Source: Plasmodiophora brassicae
Lineage: Eukaryota > Endomyxa: Phytomyxea > Phytomyxea > Plasmodiophorida
Direction of reading: 5' to 3'
NCBI GenBank assembly: GCA_036867785.1
Contig: CP145415.1
Coordinates: 558,001 to 622,000 of the forward strand
DNA length: 64,000 bases
The notes under the pieces are model-generated. The model saw only the letters and a program-made list of their open reading frames with translations. It did no database searches and was not told the DNA's origin. Positions within the stretch are counted from its first letter, which is position 1, and each line of letters opens with the position of its first letter. Below, one piece after another: positions 43,001 to 53,221 of this stretch. Both the position numbers and the translations under genes were made by a program.

Positions 43001-44726
43001 TACCATGACACGAGGTATGCCGGGACAGAATACATATTGTCGCTTCGTTCGCGATCGAAGATAGCCATCCTTCATATAACAGATAATGTGAGAAGCCGAA
43101 GAAAGAGGCGCGCCATTCCGATACTCACTCATTGCACAGTTTCCATATAATGAACATCAGCGAAAGGTAGTTCGGCAAAGCGCAGATGCTGTACATGGCA
43201 GACTTCCTGCTTAATATTCCTGTCTAGAAACGCTCAGGGATAAGCAATGGGTTTGACCTGAAACGTAACATTGTGGGTTATACCGGGGTCTCATCGAGTT
43301 GATAAAATATGAATCCCAGGGCCAGACCGAGAGAGACGACTTGAAGAACGGTCCCCCAAAGCGTAAGGCGGTCCTCAACCATGTTGGAAACAACTCTTCC
43401 GCACAGGATACGAATTTGTTGGAAGAATGTGGCGCCATGGTGCTGAACGCGCTCATGGCTGTTTGCCGGAGACACCACCGGTGGCTGTTCCTGGTCCACT
43501 TGCATCTTCTCCCATGCATGAATAATCGAATTAACTCGGGCCTTACTCTCTGTCCCAGCGGCCACGCTCCGATAGTCAACGTTCGTGATGTCGATAAGAA
43601 AATCGGCGCCGTTGACGTTCTCTTCAATTTCATGCCCCAGTGAAGCGAAATGGGAAAGAGCACCTTCCCGACTGCCAGAGTAGGCCAGGCGACCTTGCGC
43701 CAATAGCGTAATGTGGGTGAATGCGTTAAAAATGTCTGATCGCGGTTGATGGATCGAAACGACAATTGTTCTGCCTCGCTCACACAGGGCCGATAGTGTT
43801 TCGATAAGGGCCCTCGCCGAAAACGCGTCCAAACCCGTTCTGACATTCACGATCGAACGTCAACACAAATCGGACTGCACCGGATTACGGAGCGGGGCGC
43901 CTACGTTGGTTCATCCATAAAGATGACTGACGGGTTCAAAAGAAGTTGAACGCCAACTCTGCAGGGGCGTCAGAAATCGCGCAGGTCCACAATGCACTTA
44001 CGTACGAGACGCGTCTCTTTTCGCCACCGGAAATCCCTTTGCGCCATTCGTTGCCGACCAGTGTCGACGCACAGTGCTTTAAGCCGAGTTCGTTGATGAC
44101 TGATTCCACAATCGTGTCCTTTTCAGCTCGGGACAGCGTGCGCGGCAGGCGAAGTTGCCCAGCAAATCTCAGGGTTTGCCTAACTGCACAACGTTCCGAA
44201 TTAGCACAACGAGCATATGCTCAACCGCGCAAGCGCTACCCGTCAGGTACGGTAACAAAGCGTCGTGCTGTTGTACGTAAGCAACAGCATTTGAGTAGTA
44301 GCGAGGAGAGCGCCCGTTAAACAGAATGCGCCCGCTCATCTCCGTCTTCGATAAACCCCCGATACGGAACTGCCTTTGTTTCGTCCTCCCTGTGTGTACG
44401 GTAAATGGGCCGAGTATATATATTTTCATGACCGACGAGGTCACATGCAGACCTGCTAACGCGTTAAGAAGGGTGGTCTTCCCACTTCCAGATCCGCCCA
44501 TGATTGCCATTAGCTTCCCATGGGGTACCTCCATGTTGATGTCCTTCAGCAAGGTCTTGCTTGTTTGTTCTGGCGTGGAGCCTTTCGCGGACAACGATCG
44601 CTGAACCATCTCGATCGACAGATTCTCGACACGAATGTCAATCGGCACAACGGTGCCGAACGACATGCCCGGCGACTCGTTGACGCGAACCGCGACGTCC
44701 GACATTTCCACAGGCATCCCGCCCAT
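40083..44726 (-). CDS. Full-size ABCG-type (PDR-like) transporter, NBD-TMD-NBD-TMD
   Basis: A single gene with two nucleotide-binding and two membrane halves, in ABCG order. Half 1: MAIMGGSGSGKTTLLNALAG (Walker A), GISGGEKRRVS (signature, near 44010-44045), NPSVIFMDEPT (Walker B), then STLLSLI-type helices around 42860-43070 (VSWYTVNIMLYVFTSLAYTV). The frame 41796-42746 runs without break from the end of TMD1 (FLSMSSGFFIPVDVIPVYLR) through a linker into NBD2 (FGVSGAGKSTVLSLLAGRK), which proves the fusion. NBD2 has SGGEKRRLSV and VLICDEPTS. TMD2 spans 40083-41300 and ends VGIAVTAVAYRISALLVMAT. Both ATP sites look complete. Such exporters move lipids, sterols or toxic compounds across the plasma membrane. 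Start is ATG 44726 or 44717; more than ten short introns are implied. Confidence 0.88.
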
Positions 44727-45175
44727 CCCCGCTCGCGGCTGCCAGCTGGTACTGTACCCACAGTACCCACGCCAATGCGGCGGCGACAAGGAACGGCAAC
44801 CCGTCACACGGGGGTTTGCAAACCGAGCTCAAACCGAGCTCGCCAAAACCGAGCTCAAACCGAGGTCTGCAGCCAGTCATAGATCTGTGACCACCTCGGT
44901 TTCCGCCCTGTTGGACCGCGCTCATCTGCAAGAGATTATGCGACCGGTACCCTGCGACCTTAACTGTCGAGTCAAGAAAAGTTGCGCCCTGCGTTTGCCA
45001 GTGGGCGGGTCTGTATTGAAGGCACCGAAGTCTCGCCGTTGAGACTTCGAGAAAACGCCGGAACGGGTCTCTTTTCGAAACCATGCGCGTTCGAGAATTC
45101 GGTGGTACTTGAGCCATCCCAAAACCGGCCTCCGGGTGCTCATTGCGTGGCGATGACCGCTCGCGTTGGCCACTG
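44727..45175. promoter_or_regulatory. Divergent promoter region with AAACCGAG repeats
   Basis: 449 bp between the ABCG transporter (-) and alkaline ceramidase (+). At 44820-44866 the unit AAACCGAG(C/G)TC occurs four times in direct orientation, three of them ending in the palindrome GAGCTC. An inverted copy (ACCTCGGTTT) lies at about 44894-44903. The spacing suggests binding sites for a transcription factor serving one or both genes. Confidence 0.55.
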
Positions 45176-45998
45176 ATGCAAACGGGCTACTGGCCGCAGA
45201 CGGCCAGCGTCAACTGGTGTGAGGATGACTACGTGTTCACGCCATACGTTGCTGAATTTGCGAACTCGCTGTCATCCCTGGCTATGTGCGTTGTTGGAAT
45301 TTGTGGTGCGCGGCTGCATCGCAGAGCACCGCTCCCGTTTCAGTGCGTGTTTGCGTCCATCATCCTTGTCGGCATTGGAAGCGCCCTGTTCCATGCGACT
45401 TTGATGTATGAGATGCAGATGTTGGATGAACTTCCAATGCTTTTTGTCGTCGCTGCACTGCTCGATATTCTGCTGGAAGCATATAACGGCGTCGAACCAT
45501 CGTTCTGGACACGTGCCGCTATCGGTGCCCACACCGCCTGTGTCTGCGGATTTGTCGCTACCACATCGGGTAGCATTCAGTTTGCAGTCTTCCATTTAAC
45601 CTTCGGCACAATGGAGATCCTCTGCTTATACATCATGTTCAAAGTATTCTTGCGTCGGAGGCACGGTGGCGCAGGTATTCGTTACGTTTGGTTCCCCGCT
45701 GGCACTGAATCTGCCGACAGACGCTCGAATGACTTCGCTGTTCACGCAGGGCATCGGGCTTTACGCCTTCGGGGTTTCGTGCTGGCTGATCGATCTAAAC
45801 CTGTGCATCTTCATCAACGGCGGCGAGCATTCGTGGCTGCCATTCGACATGTACCTGCACGCATGGTGGCACTTGGCCGCCTCGCTGGGCCTCTACTGGT
45901 TCACCGTATTCCTTCTCGCTGATCGTCAGGACCGCACCCGGAAATCATCCGCGTGCTGCTTGTCCTACGTAGCAATCTTCATGCCTTACGTACACTAA
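45176..45998 (+). CDS. Alkaline ceramidase (ACER/YPC1 family)
   Basis: Membrane amidase that hydrolyses ceramide to sphingosine and fatty acid. Exons 45176-45674 and 45721-45998 (46-nt intron, GTATTC to CCGACAG) give 258 aa. Features: MQTGYWPQTASVNWCEDDYV (substrate/Ca site region), YVAEFANSLSSLAM, GIGSALFHATLMYEMQMLDELPM split as GIGSALFHATL and MLDELPM (His and Asp/Glu of the zinc/catalytic centre), and the C-terminal WLIDLNLC and YLHAWWHLAASLG (two zinc-binding His). Seven hydrophobic segments fit the family. The ATG at 45176 lies close before the conserved GYW, as in homologues. Together with flippase subunit CDC50 and ABCG transporter nearby it deals with membrane lipids, but proximity may be chance. 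Confidence 0.95.
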
Positions 45999-46141
45999 CG
46001 CGCCGGCGTTGCTTCCTGTTCCACGACGCATGTAGAAATACAGCATGCGGGCAATTGTATGGTTCGATGCTTACGTGGTAACGTGGCGGAGTCCCGCGCG
46101 TCAGAAACTGCGCAGTCGCTTGTGAGACCCGCGTGCAGACG

Positions 46142-46934
46142 ATGTCTGAGGGAACGATTGGGCCCTGGAGAGACCTGCTGAAGCAGTTCCAGGCGGCGCC
46201 CGTGAAGAAGAAGCGCTTGCGTTTGCTGAGGCAGACGGCGAAGAAGGCGAAGACGTTCCTCGCGCAGAAGACAGTACGGTTGTTGCGTTCGGCCCGGGAC
46301 CGGCTTGGTGCGGCCTGCAAGGCTGAGCCTGAAAATGCAGCTGCGGTTGCGAAGAGCAACGCAAAGCAGGCGAAGCTTGCCGCGAGATTGGAGCGCACGT
46401 TGGCTGCGGTCAAGGTACGTGTCCTGATTCGGGTGGGGCGGCGTCCACGAGGCATCTTACTGTATGGCACAGGCCGTGGATTTGGACCTATTGAGCGTTG
46501 CCGCCATGGTCAAGCTGGAAGGGCAGTCTGATCCACACGCCCTTCTTGAGCGGGACAGCGATCAATCGGATGCCGTCGTGGGCGTCATGAAGGACATTCT
46601 CAAGTCGTCTGCTATGACTCGTGTTATTGACGACATGCGACGAGGTCCCAATCGGAAGAACGCTGATGACGGATCGTCATATTCGTCGTCGTCGACAGAG
46701 ATCGAGGAGTGTGATCGCGTGCGAATGAACCGGCCCGGTCAGCGTGCCAGACGGGCGTTGGCAGAACGTAAATACGGCGCCAAGGCGAAACATTTAGTCG
46801 CCCAGCGCAACGCTGCTGGTCCTGTCCGGGCTCAGTCGAAGGAACCGAAAGTGCACCCATCTTGGGCGGCAGCACAGAAACAGAAGGCTCTGCAAGCAAC
46901 GGCAGCGTTCACCGGAACCAAAACGAAATTCTAA
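46142..46934 (+). CDS. BUD22/SRFBP1-like ribosome-biogenesis protein
   Basis: Exons 46142-46414 and 46473-46934 (58-nt intron, GTACGT to GGCACAG) give 244 aa. Start ATG 46142 (MSEGTIGPWRDLLKQFQ). The N-terminal part is a strongly basic helix-rich region (KKKRLRLLRQTAKKAKTFLA, AKQAKLAARLERTLAAVKAV), as in BUD22/SRFBP1, which act in 40S subunit maturation. An acidic/Ser stretch (DDGSSYSSSSTEIEECD) follows. The C-terminus EPKVHPSWAAAQKQKALQAT and GTKTKF matches the family's terminal LHPSW..K.K and IKF motif. Without splicing the two halves are in different frames. Nuclear by composition. I am fairly sure of the family from its C-terminal motif. Confidence 0.75.
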
Positions 46935-47034
46935 ACAAGTATCGCCTGCGTAACAGCAACCCCTTGCTCGAACGAATGACGAGTGAGCTGACCCTGTTGA
47001 GTCACCTCACTGGCGAAATCTCATATTGAACATC

Positions 47035-48138
47035 ATGTCAACCGGTTGCCATGTTCTTGGACGACTGCTTGTGGTCGTGCTCGTCGCGGTCATGGTGATT
47101 TCGAATGCGCAGGACGTAGACGGGACCGTGTCAGTAGACACCCAGCATGATGGTAACCAGGATCGGTTCGGGATCGAACAATTGTTCGCCTCAGTGGACG
47201 AATCCGGTGATTGGTACGCCAACTGGGACGGCCGGCGTGTTGTCGACAAAGCTTTTCAGGTACGATCATGAATGATTGACTGCAATACTTTGGGTCGTCT
47301 TACACGAACGAACGGTTTCAGGAAGACCCAGCGGATTCGCGATGCGTCTCCCGTGGCACGGGACCGTTCGAGATTGGCAACGGCGAACTTGTCATGAACG
47401 GGACAGCCCCTCGATTCTATATAACCGCACCGTCAACAGGATGGATGAATACGGAGACGACGGTTTATGGCATGGCAGAAGGTGATTGTCTCTGCTTTCC
47501 GACAGTCCTTACCGAAGTGGTGCTGATTTGCCACCGCGACCGGTAGGCTGGGGACCTAACAACATTGCGTCGATCACAATCATTTCGAGAACGCGGCATA
47601 ACCGGTTCAGAGCAGATCCCTGTGAAGCGCGGGCATACTACGCACGAGTGTTCCTGGACAGTAAGACTAATGAACGTCCATCCGGATGACATTCATGATG
47701 GCTAACTGGATTACGTCAGATGGCGCGGTGCAAATCAAGAAGGAGTTTCGCCACGACAGCAATGGTACCATCATCTACTCCAGAGCCATACCCGCCAAAA
47801 GGAGGTTCAAGACGTTCGACTTCCGGTCCAGATACTTTGGCCTCAAGTTCGTCGTGCGAACGAACCAGGACGGATTATCTGTCAACCTGAGAGTCTACTG
47901 CGACGCCACCGATGGCGCTAATGGTGGCACTTGGGACCTTGTCCTGGACTACGACGACGTTGATCTGGCCGCCTTGTCTCGAACGGGATGCAAGTACCCA
48001 GACGCTGTTGACCCGTTCGCGAACGATGATTCGCCGATATTGCGGTCAGGAGAGACCTCGGTTATTCGGTCGGACGATGTCTACCGGCTGCACGTCAAGC
48101 GCGCCTCTGTTCGTGAAATCAACCCAGTAATGGAATAG
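47035..48138 (+). CDS. Secreted protein, possibly concanavalin-A-like fold
   Basis: Starts at ATG 47035 with a signal peptide (VLGRLLVVVLVAVMVISNAQ). An intron (GTACGATC to GGTTTCAG, about 47262-47321) joins AFQ to EDPADSRCVSRGTGPFEIGN. Then GELVMNGTAPRFYITAPSTG, MNTETTVYG and, past further introns near 47480-47690, GRGYYARV-like AYYARVFLDS, then NWITSDGAVQIKKEFRHDSN, GLKFVVRTNQDGLSVNLRVY, TWDLVLDYDDV and a C-terminal RADD-type segment. The pattern of alternating strands with terminal ...VIRSDDVYRLHVKRASVREI recalls bacterial and fungal extracellular beta-sandwich carbohydrate-active proteins. I could not assign a family. N-glycosylation sequons are present (NGT). Likely secreted or at the cell surface. 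Converges with GCSH (68 bp between stops). Confidence 0.62.
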
Positions 48139-48206
48139 CCGTCTATATGAACTTGCTATCTGGCACACACGAGGCGTGTATGATTCCATAGAATCCGGCA
48201 TCGTGA

Positions 48207-48749
48207 CTATTTCTCGACATGAGACTTGTACGCATCGGCGTTGAGAAGCTTCTCGCGTTCGGCATCGTCGTCGGCCTTGATTTTCAGCATCCAACCCTTG
48301 CCTTCGGCGTCTTCGTTCACAATCGCTGGGTTCGATTTGGCGTCGTCATTGACCTCGACGACTTCTCCTGATACAGGCATGTACACGTCGCTCGCAGCTG
48401 AATATTCGAGATGTCAGGCAGCAGCTACACCGTCGACATGCAACACGTTAACCTTTGACTGATTCGACCGAACCGAACACGGCGCCTTTCTTGAACTTCG
48501 CTCCGACATCAGGTAGATCGATGTAAACGATATCGCCAAGTTCGCTCTTCCCCGCGTGACGAACCGTCAGCAGTGCACACACCTTTATACAGGCTAGAGG
48601 CCGACCTGCGCGAAATCCGAAATCCCGACCCTGTTGTCGTTGTCGACCCATTCGTGCGACTCCGTGAACAGCTTCGTCGACGCCCACGCCCGCGACGCGG
48701 TCATCGCCCGCATGGCGAAGCGCACCCGTTGCGTCAGCATCGTCGCCAT
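48207..48749 (-). CDS. GCSH: Glycine cleavage system H protein, mitochondrial
   Basis: Lipoyl carrier that shuttles the aminomethyl group between P, T and L proteins of glycine cleavage. Exons 48606-48749, 48453-48546 and 48207-48397 (introns 59 and 55 nt) give 142 aa. The N-terminus MATMLTQRVRFAMRAMTASR is a good mitochondrial presequence; the mature start is KLFTESHEWV. Then VGISDFAQ|SELGDIVYIDLPDVG and FGSVESVK|AASDVYMPVSGEV; the Lys of ESVK is the lipoylated residue, and an intron falls directly after it. The C-terminus GKGWMLKIKADDDAEREKLL matches the family. Start ATG 48749. Length is slightly short of animal precursors but complete for the fold. Confidence 0.96.
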
Positions 48750-49116
48750 TGCAGTGCCCACCGGGAAGCGACGGAAGACCCCCACGGCCACGGACAACCG
48801 CGCCTAAAATGGTACGTGCCTCGTGGCTCGTCCAACGTTTCCATCTTCTTTTCGCCCCGCAATTCCGAAACAACTGGAATGTTTGGGGACGCGTGGAATG
48901 TTCCATGAGCCGTGTCTTCGTTCGTCAGTTTAAACAATACTACTGGCATAGTGTAGGTCGCCGGGACCAGTGTTGGGTGTCGCCCTGTGATGGCCGCGAC
49001 GCGAGTCGCGACGCCGTCGACGATGTTGCGATGGAGACCGTTGGCAACCGAGATGATCGTCTGGCTAGAAATAGCCGTCGTGGACGTGCCGGCCGCGGGG
49101 GCGGTATCACAATACT
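48750..49116. promoter_or_regulatory. Divergent promoter region
   Basis: 367 bp between GCSH (-) and the TMEM104-like transporter (+). No gene is supported; frames here lack recognisable content. Confidence 0.3.
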
Positions 49117-50683
49117 ATGCCGATCGGAGCTTCTACCAATGGCGGTAACGGGGCGGCATTCACACGATGGACAGGGGCCGTGTTTGTCTTCAATCTGATT
49201 GTCGGTGTCGGTGCCCTGACGTTACCGCTGGCATTTGCACGAGGCGGGCTGCTGCTCGGGACGATATTATTGGCGACGTGCGGGATCGTTGCATTCGTTT
49301 GCGTCACGTTCGTTATCGAAGCATGCGCCGTATCGGAGCACATGAGCGGACGCTCAGAAATCACTGACATGACGGCCACCTTGCTGGGCAAACGCCAATC
49401 TTTTCTGTGCACCGTCGCGCTTATCATCTACTTGTACGTTTGCGGGCGATCCAGGCTTCCCAGCGTTGACGATGTACCACTTGCAGATACGGCGACCTAT
49501 CCATTTATGCTGTCAGTGTTGCTCGAACGTTATCAGCGTTCTTCTATCCAGATGGGTATCAAGTCTGTCTAGCGGGGTTCGCCCTGGCCGTCGGGCCCTT
49601 CTGTTTCATGACATTTAGCAATACGAAGCCGCTGCAGTACGCGACGCTACTCATTCGCAATGTGGCTCTGGCCCTTATGATTTCGTTCGCTATCGTGCGG
49701 GCAACGACGGTGTCAAGAGACATATCCCGGACGGTTAATATGTTCAGCCTTCCCGACATTCCGGTTGCCTTCGGCGCTTGCGTTTACTCATGTAAGGCTT
49801 CAATCGTGAACCACAGATCAGGGTATGTACCCAGTCTTATATTCCAGACATGTGCCATCACAGCGTTCCAGGGATCATATCGTTGATCAAGAACAAGGCC
49901 CGCCTGGTTGCGATATTTGCCTGGGACTATGTCCTCATAACCATGGTTTATATGACGCTCTGTATCACTGCAGTGGTTGCATTCGGATCGCATCAAAAGG
50001 TAGGTGGCGGTGAACCGCGTCGTCGTGGCGCCCACTGTTCTTAGCGTCGACCGTCAGGAGCTGTATACGTTGAATTTCGGCTACTTGAAAGACGTAGGCC
50101 TGATCTGGATGGCAGATTTCCTCGAGTTGTTCCCCATCTTCTCGTTGACGTCCAACTTTCCCCTAATCGCGATCACGCTTCGTAAGCAGCCTGTCCGCAT
50201 CCCTACTCTCTCACAGCACGCTGAAAGAAGTCGACAGGGAACAACCTCATCAGTATCTCCCGACGGCATCAGGACGATTCGGTCGCCGATATGGTACTGT
50301 GATGTTCTTTACTGCAGACTTGGCGACTGAGATCCTTTAAGCAGCAACAAGGCCTGCTAGGCACCGATGCACGTCGAAGCAATAGCCGTAGGCACTGGTA
50401 CTCACTGCTGGCGGGAGTTCCACCAATCGTGATAGCCGCTTTGGTTACGAACGTCGACATACTCGTTGCTGTAACCGGATCCTACGCCGGTATCGTCATC
50501 CAGTTCGTCATCCCCGCCCTTCTCATCCGGGCCGCGCGACGCGTCAAATTCGAGGAACCGTTTACGAACGCGCAGGCATCACCGTTTCAGCACCGGTGGT
50601 GGCCTTTGTTCGTACTCGGATTTGCGCTGGCGTCCACGCTGCTCGTCTCGATCTCGCTGATCCAGCGCTTGGCCCACCAGTAA
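49117..50683 (+). CDS. TMEM104-like amino acid transporter-family protein
   Basis: Eleven-helix membrane protein of the amino acid/auxin permease superfamily. Start ATG 49117 (MPIGASTNGGNGAAF). Landmarks in order: FVFNLIVGVGALTLPLAFAR, FVIEACAVSEHMSGRSEITD, CTVALIIYLY, then (other frames) FALAVGPFCFM-type text near 49575-49615, VALMISFAIVRATTVSRDIS, IPVAFGACVYS, MCHHSVPGIISLIKNKARLV, DYVLITMVYMTLCITAVVAF, LYTLNFGYLKDVGLIWMADF, PIFSLTSNFPLIAITLRKQ, IVIAALVTNVDILVAVTGSY and FVIPALLIRAARRVKFEEPF. The order and wording match human TMEM104, a lysosomal protein of unclear transport function. About six short introns are implied. The product should be about 440-450 aa. Confidence 0.85.
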
Positions 50684-50829
50684 ATGTATACTGACACCCG
50701 TTTCCCATCCAGGCCGATGCGCCTACCCACACGTCGGAGACATCTTACGTTTCTGGAGTTCCCGTCATAGGTCGCTCGGAGGTCGTGCAGGACTTGCCGC
50801 GGGAGCCTCAGCCACTAGTACCTTCGAGT

Positions 50830-53221
50830 ATGCCGCCAGGCATACTTGTCGTCTGCGTCGTCGCTTTACTACCGCTGACGTTTACGACATCTGCGCATCG
50901 CCTGGGGTCGGAAGCCGTCTCACCCGATATTCGGTACACCGACCAGGGGTTGCATGTCGACCTGAACGTCCTGGGCTCCCGATTCACGTTATCGCTTACC
51001 GCCAACCGGCGCTGGCTATCTCCAACGTTCAGATCGCTGGACCTATATGAGAACGGGGCTTTGGTACAGAGCGACGCAAAGGTCCCTGATCAACATTACG
51101 AGTACGCGGGAGGCGGCCCGGCCGACCCGATCAGGCACGCTTCCTTGTCGTCATTCCGCAGTGGTATTATCGGCTTGATCCGCACCCGAGATGGTCGTGC
51201 CATCCACCTGGAACCCTTCGACGATCAGGCAGGAACGCATATGGCCCATGTCGAGGCGGACAGGGACGCCACACCGACTCTCGCCGATACCAGGGACACT
51301 GGCACGGCGATTCGCGGCTCAAAGTCGAAGACGAAATGCTCCATTGACCGATACGTGCAGGTCACAATTGCACGTGCGATGACGTTCGCCAACAGTGTTA
51401 AGCGCTTCATAGGTCCTCGTTGTGAACGACTTCGATCGGTATAGCGTGTTGTCGAACGACACGATGCTCCAGACGAGCGCCATCGTTAACATTGCCGGTT
51501 CGCTGAACACATCAACGACACCCGTCGCCGACGTTGCTGACCGCTGCCGACAGATGGGTATTACAACGCAGCCGATTTCGTCATGTGCATTCACGTAGTC
51601 TTAATCGGTACCCACGTGCTGTCCACGTCGCTGTCCATGTGACCATATCGTTGCCGTGCACAGGACAGCTGACGTTCCGGTCGGGTACACCGGCACCGAT
51701 CAAGTTCAGGCCGTGCAACACGACGAGCACGAACCCGACCCTAGGGGTCGGATGCTACTCGTGTGGAGCGGACGGGAGGCCGCCCTGCGACCTCGTCAGC
51801 AAACGCCCCGACCAGTACGACTCCACTGTCCTGCTGAGCTCGTTCCTGCATTGGCGCACCCTCAACGACGAACAGCTTCACGAACACGTGTGGCGCGTGA
51901 TTCGGCCGTGCATGTCAGGCCGATCTGACGATCCCCCGCGTACAGTTTGGCGATTTCGACGTCGTGCACATGTTCTCGGGCAATGCGTTCGATGGGCCGA
52001 TTAAAGGCCTGGCGTACCTCGGGTCCATCTGCACAGACGCCGCCGTCGCCGTCATCGAAACGACCTCGAAGGTCCTGACCTACAGTGCCCAGATCTTCAC
52101 CCACGGTCGGGTCTGGGACGACGTGCGGTGCGACCTTGATCTGATTGGCGCCGTCCTAGAGCTGGGCCACAATTTCGGCCTGACCCACGATTCCACACGA
52201 GGCTATATCATGAGCCCGACCTCGTCGTCGTGGTCGTTTTCCACCGCGTTCTCGTCGCAAAGCACAAGACAGATGGACGGTGCTGTCAACCAGAGCGCGT
52301 GCCTATCGTCACGACCTGTGGCTCCTCCGACGAATGGCACCTGCGGCAACGGGTTCGTCGACCCCGGCGAGGAATGCGACCCGGGCCTGGGCTCGGACAC
52401 CTGCTGTGTCCGGTGTCGTGTCAACCGCCCCCAGTGCGCCTGTGCGAACTCCCAGCCCTGCTGTAAGAACGGGCAATTCCTCGCCAAAGGGTCTGTCTGC
52501 CGGCCAGCCAAGGTACGGTTGGCCGGGATGGAACCGGTCCCTGAGCGCGCTGACCGGGGCCGACGATGGACAGAACGACGAATGCGACGTGGCTGAAACG
52601 TGCACGGGCACGTCCGGGGACTGTCCAGCAGATGCGTTCATGCTGCCGAACACGTCATGCACAGACTGGATGGGGCTGGCGTCGAACTGCTACCTGGGGG
52701 CGTGCGCCCTGTCGAGGGACGGGCAATGCATGTCGGTGAACGTGCCCGGGGTGGCGACGCTGACGAAATCGCAGATCCTGGTGGACAGCTCGGCACGATC
52801 CTGCCCGAGTACGAGGTTATGCTCGCGGCTGCAGTGTAGGACAAAGTCAGACACGACGACCTGCTCCCAGCTATGGTCCAGCGACGCCGATGACGGTTCG
52901 CCATGCGGGCCGGATGGCCCGACGGACAGCCGTCGCGTCTGCGTCGCCGGGTACTGTGTCGATTCGGTGACAGCGAGTGACAAGTCGTTCACATGTAAAT
53001 CGGGCGACACGACCTGCGTCATCGACGACATGCGGGGCGCGCAACAGCAAGGGGCTTGGACAGTGGCGGCCACGATCCTGACCATTGCCCTGCTGGCCAT
53101 CGTCCCGATCTTCGCCTGCTGCGTGCTCGTGCAATGCTGCAAGAGAGGGTTCCGTTGTAGGCGGAAACCATCAGGCCCACCTGGTGCTGGGGTTCCCATG
53201 GACGGCAACGCGGCCGCATAG
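50830..53221 (+). CDS. ADAM-type membrane metalloprotease with disintegrin domain
   Basis: Start ATG 50830 with a signal peptide (GILVVCVVALLPLTFTTSA). The prodomain (SRFTLSLTANRRWLSPTFRS) leads to the catalytic region (NDFDRYSVLSNDTMLQTSAI). A 54-nt intron at 52106-52159 completes the zinc site: FTH|ELGHNFGLTHDSTRGYIM, so the full HExxHxxGxxHD is present although an unspliced reading replaces the first His by Leu. The disintegrin domain follows: CGNGFVDPGEECDPG, CCKNGQFLAKGSVCRPAK, and after another intron (about 52510-52571) NDECDVAETCTGTSGDCPAD. A Cys-rich region, one transmembrane helix (TVAATILTIALLAIVPIFAC) and a short basic tail end the protein. ADAMs shed or degrade surface proteins. 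ADAM10/17-like by motif. Around seven exons. Confidence 0.9.

Noticed and set aside
40083-44726. Two tandem half-size ABCG genes
   Set aside because: A single unbroken frame (41796-42746) links the end of TMD1 with NBD2, so this is one full-size transporter.
52145-52190. Apparent loss of the first zinc-binding His in the ADAM (LELGHNFGLTHD)
   Set aside because: A GT-AG intron at 52106-52159 ends inside this codon; splicing restores HELGH in phase, so the enzyme looks intact.
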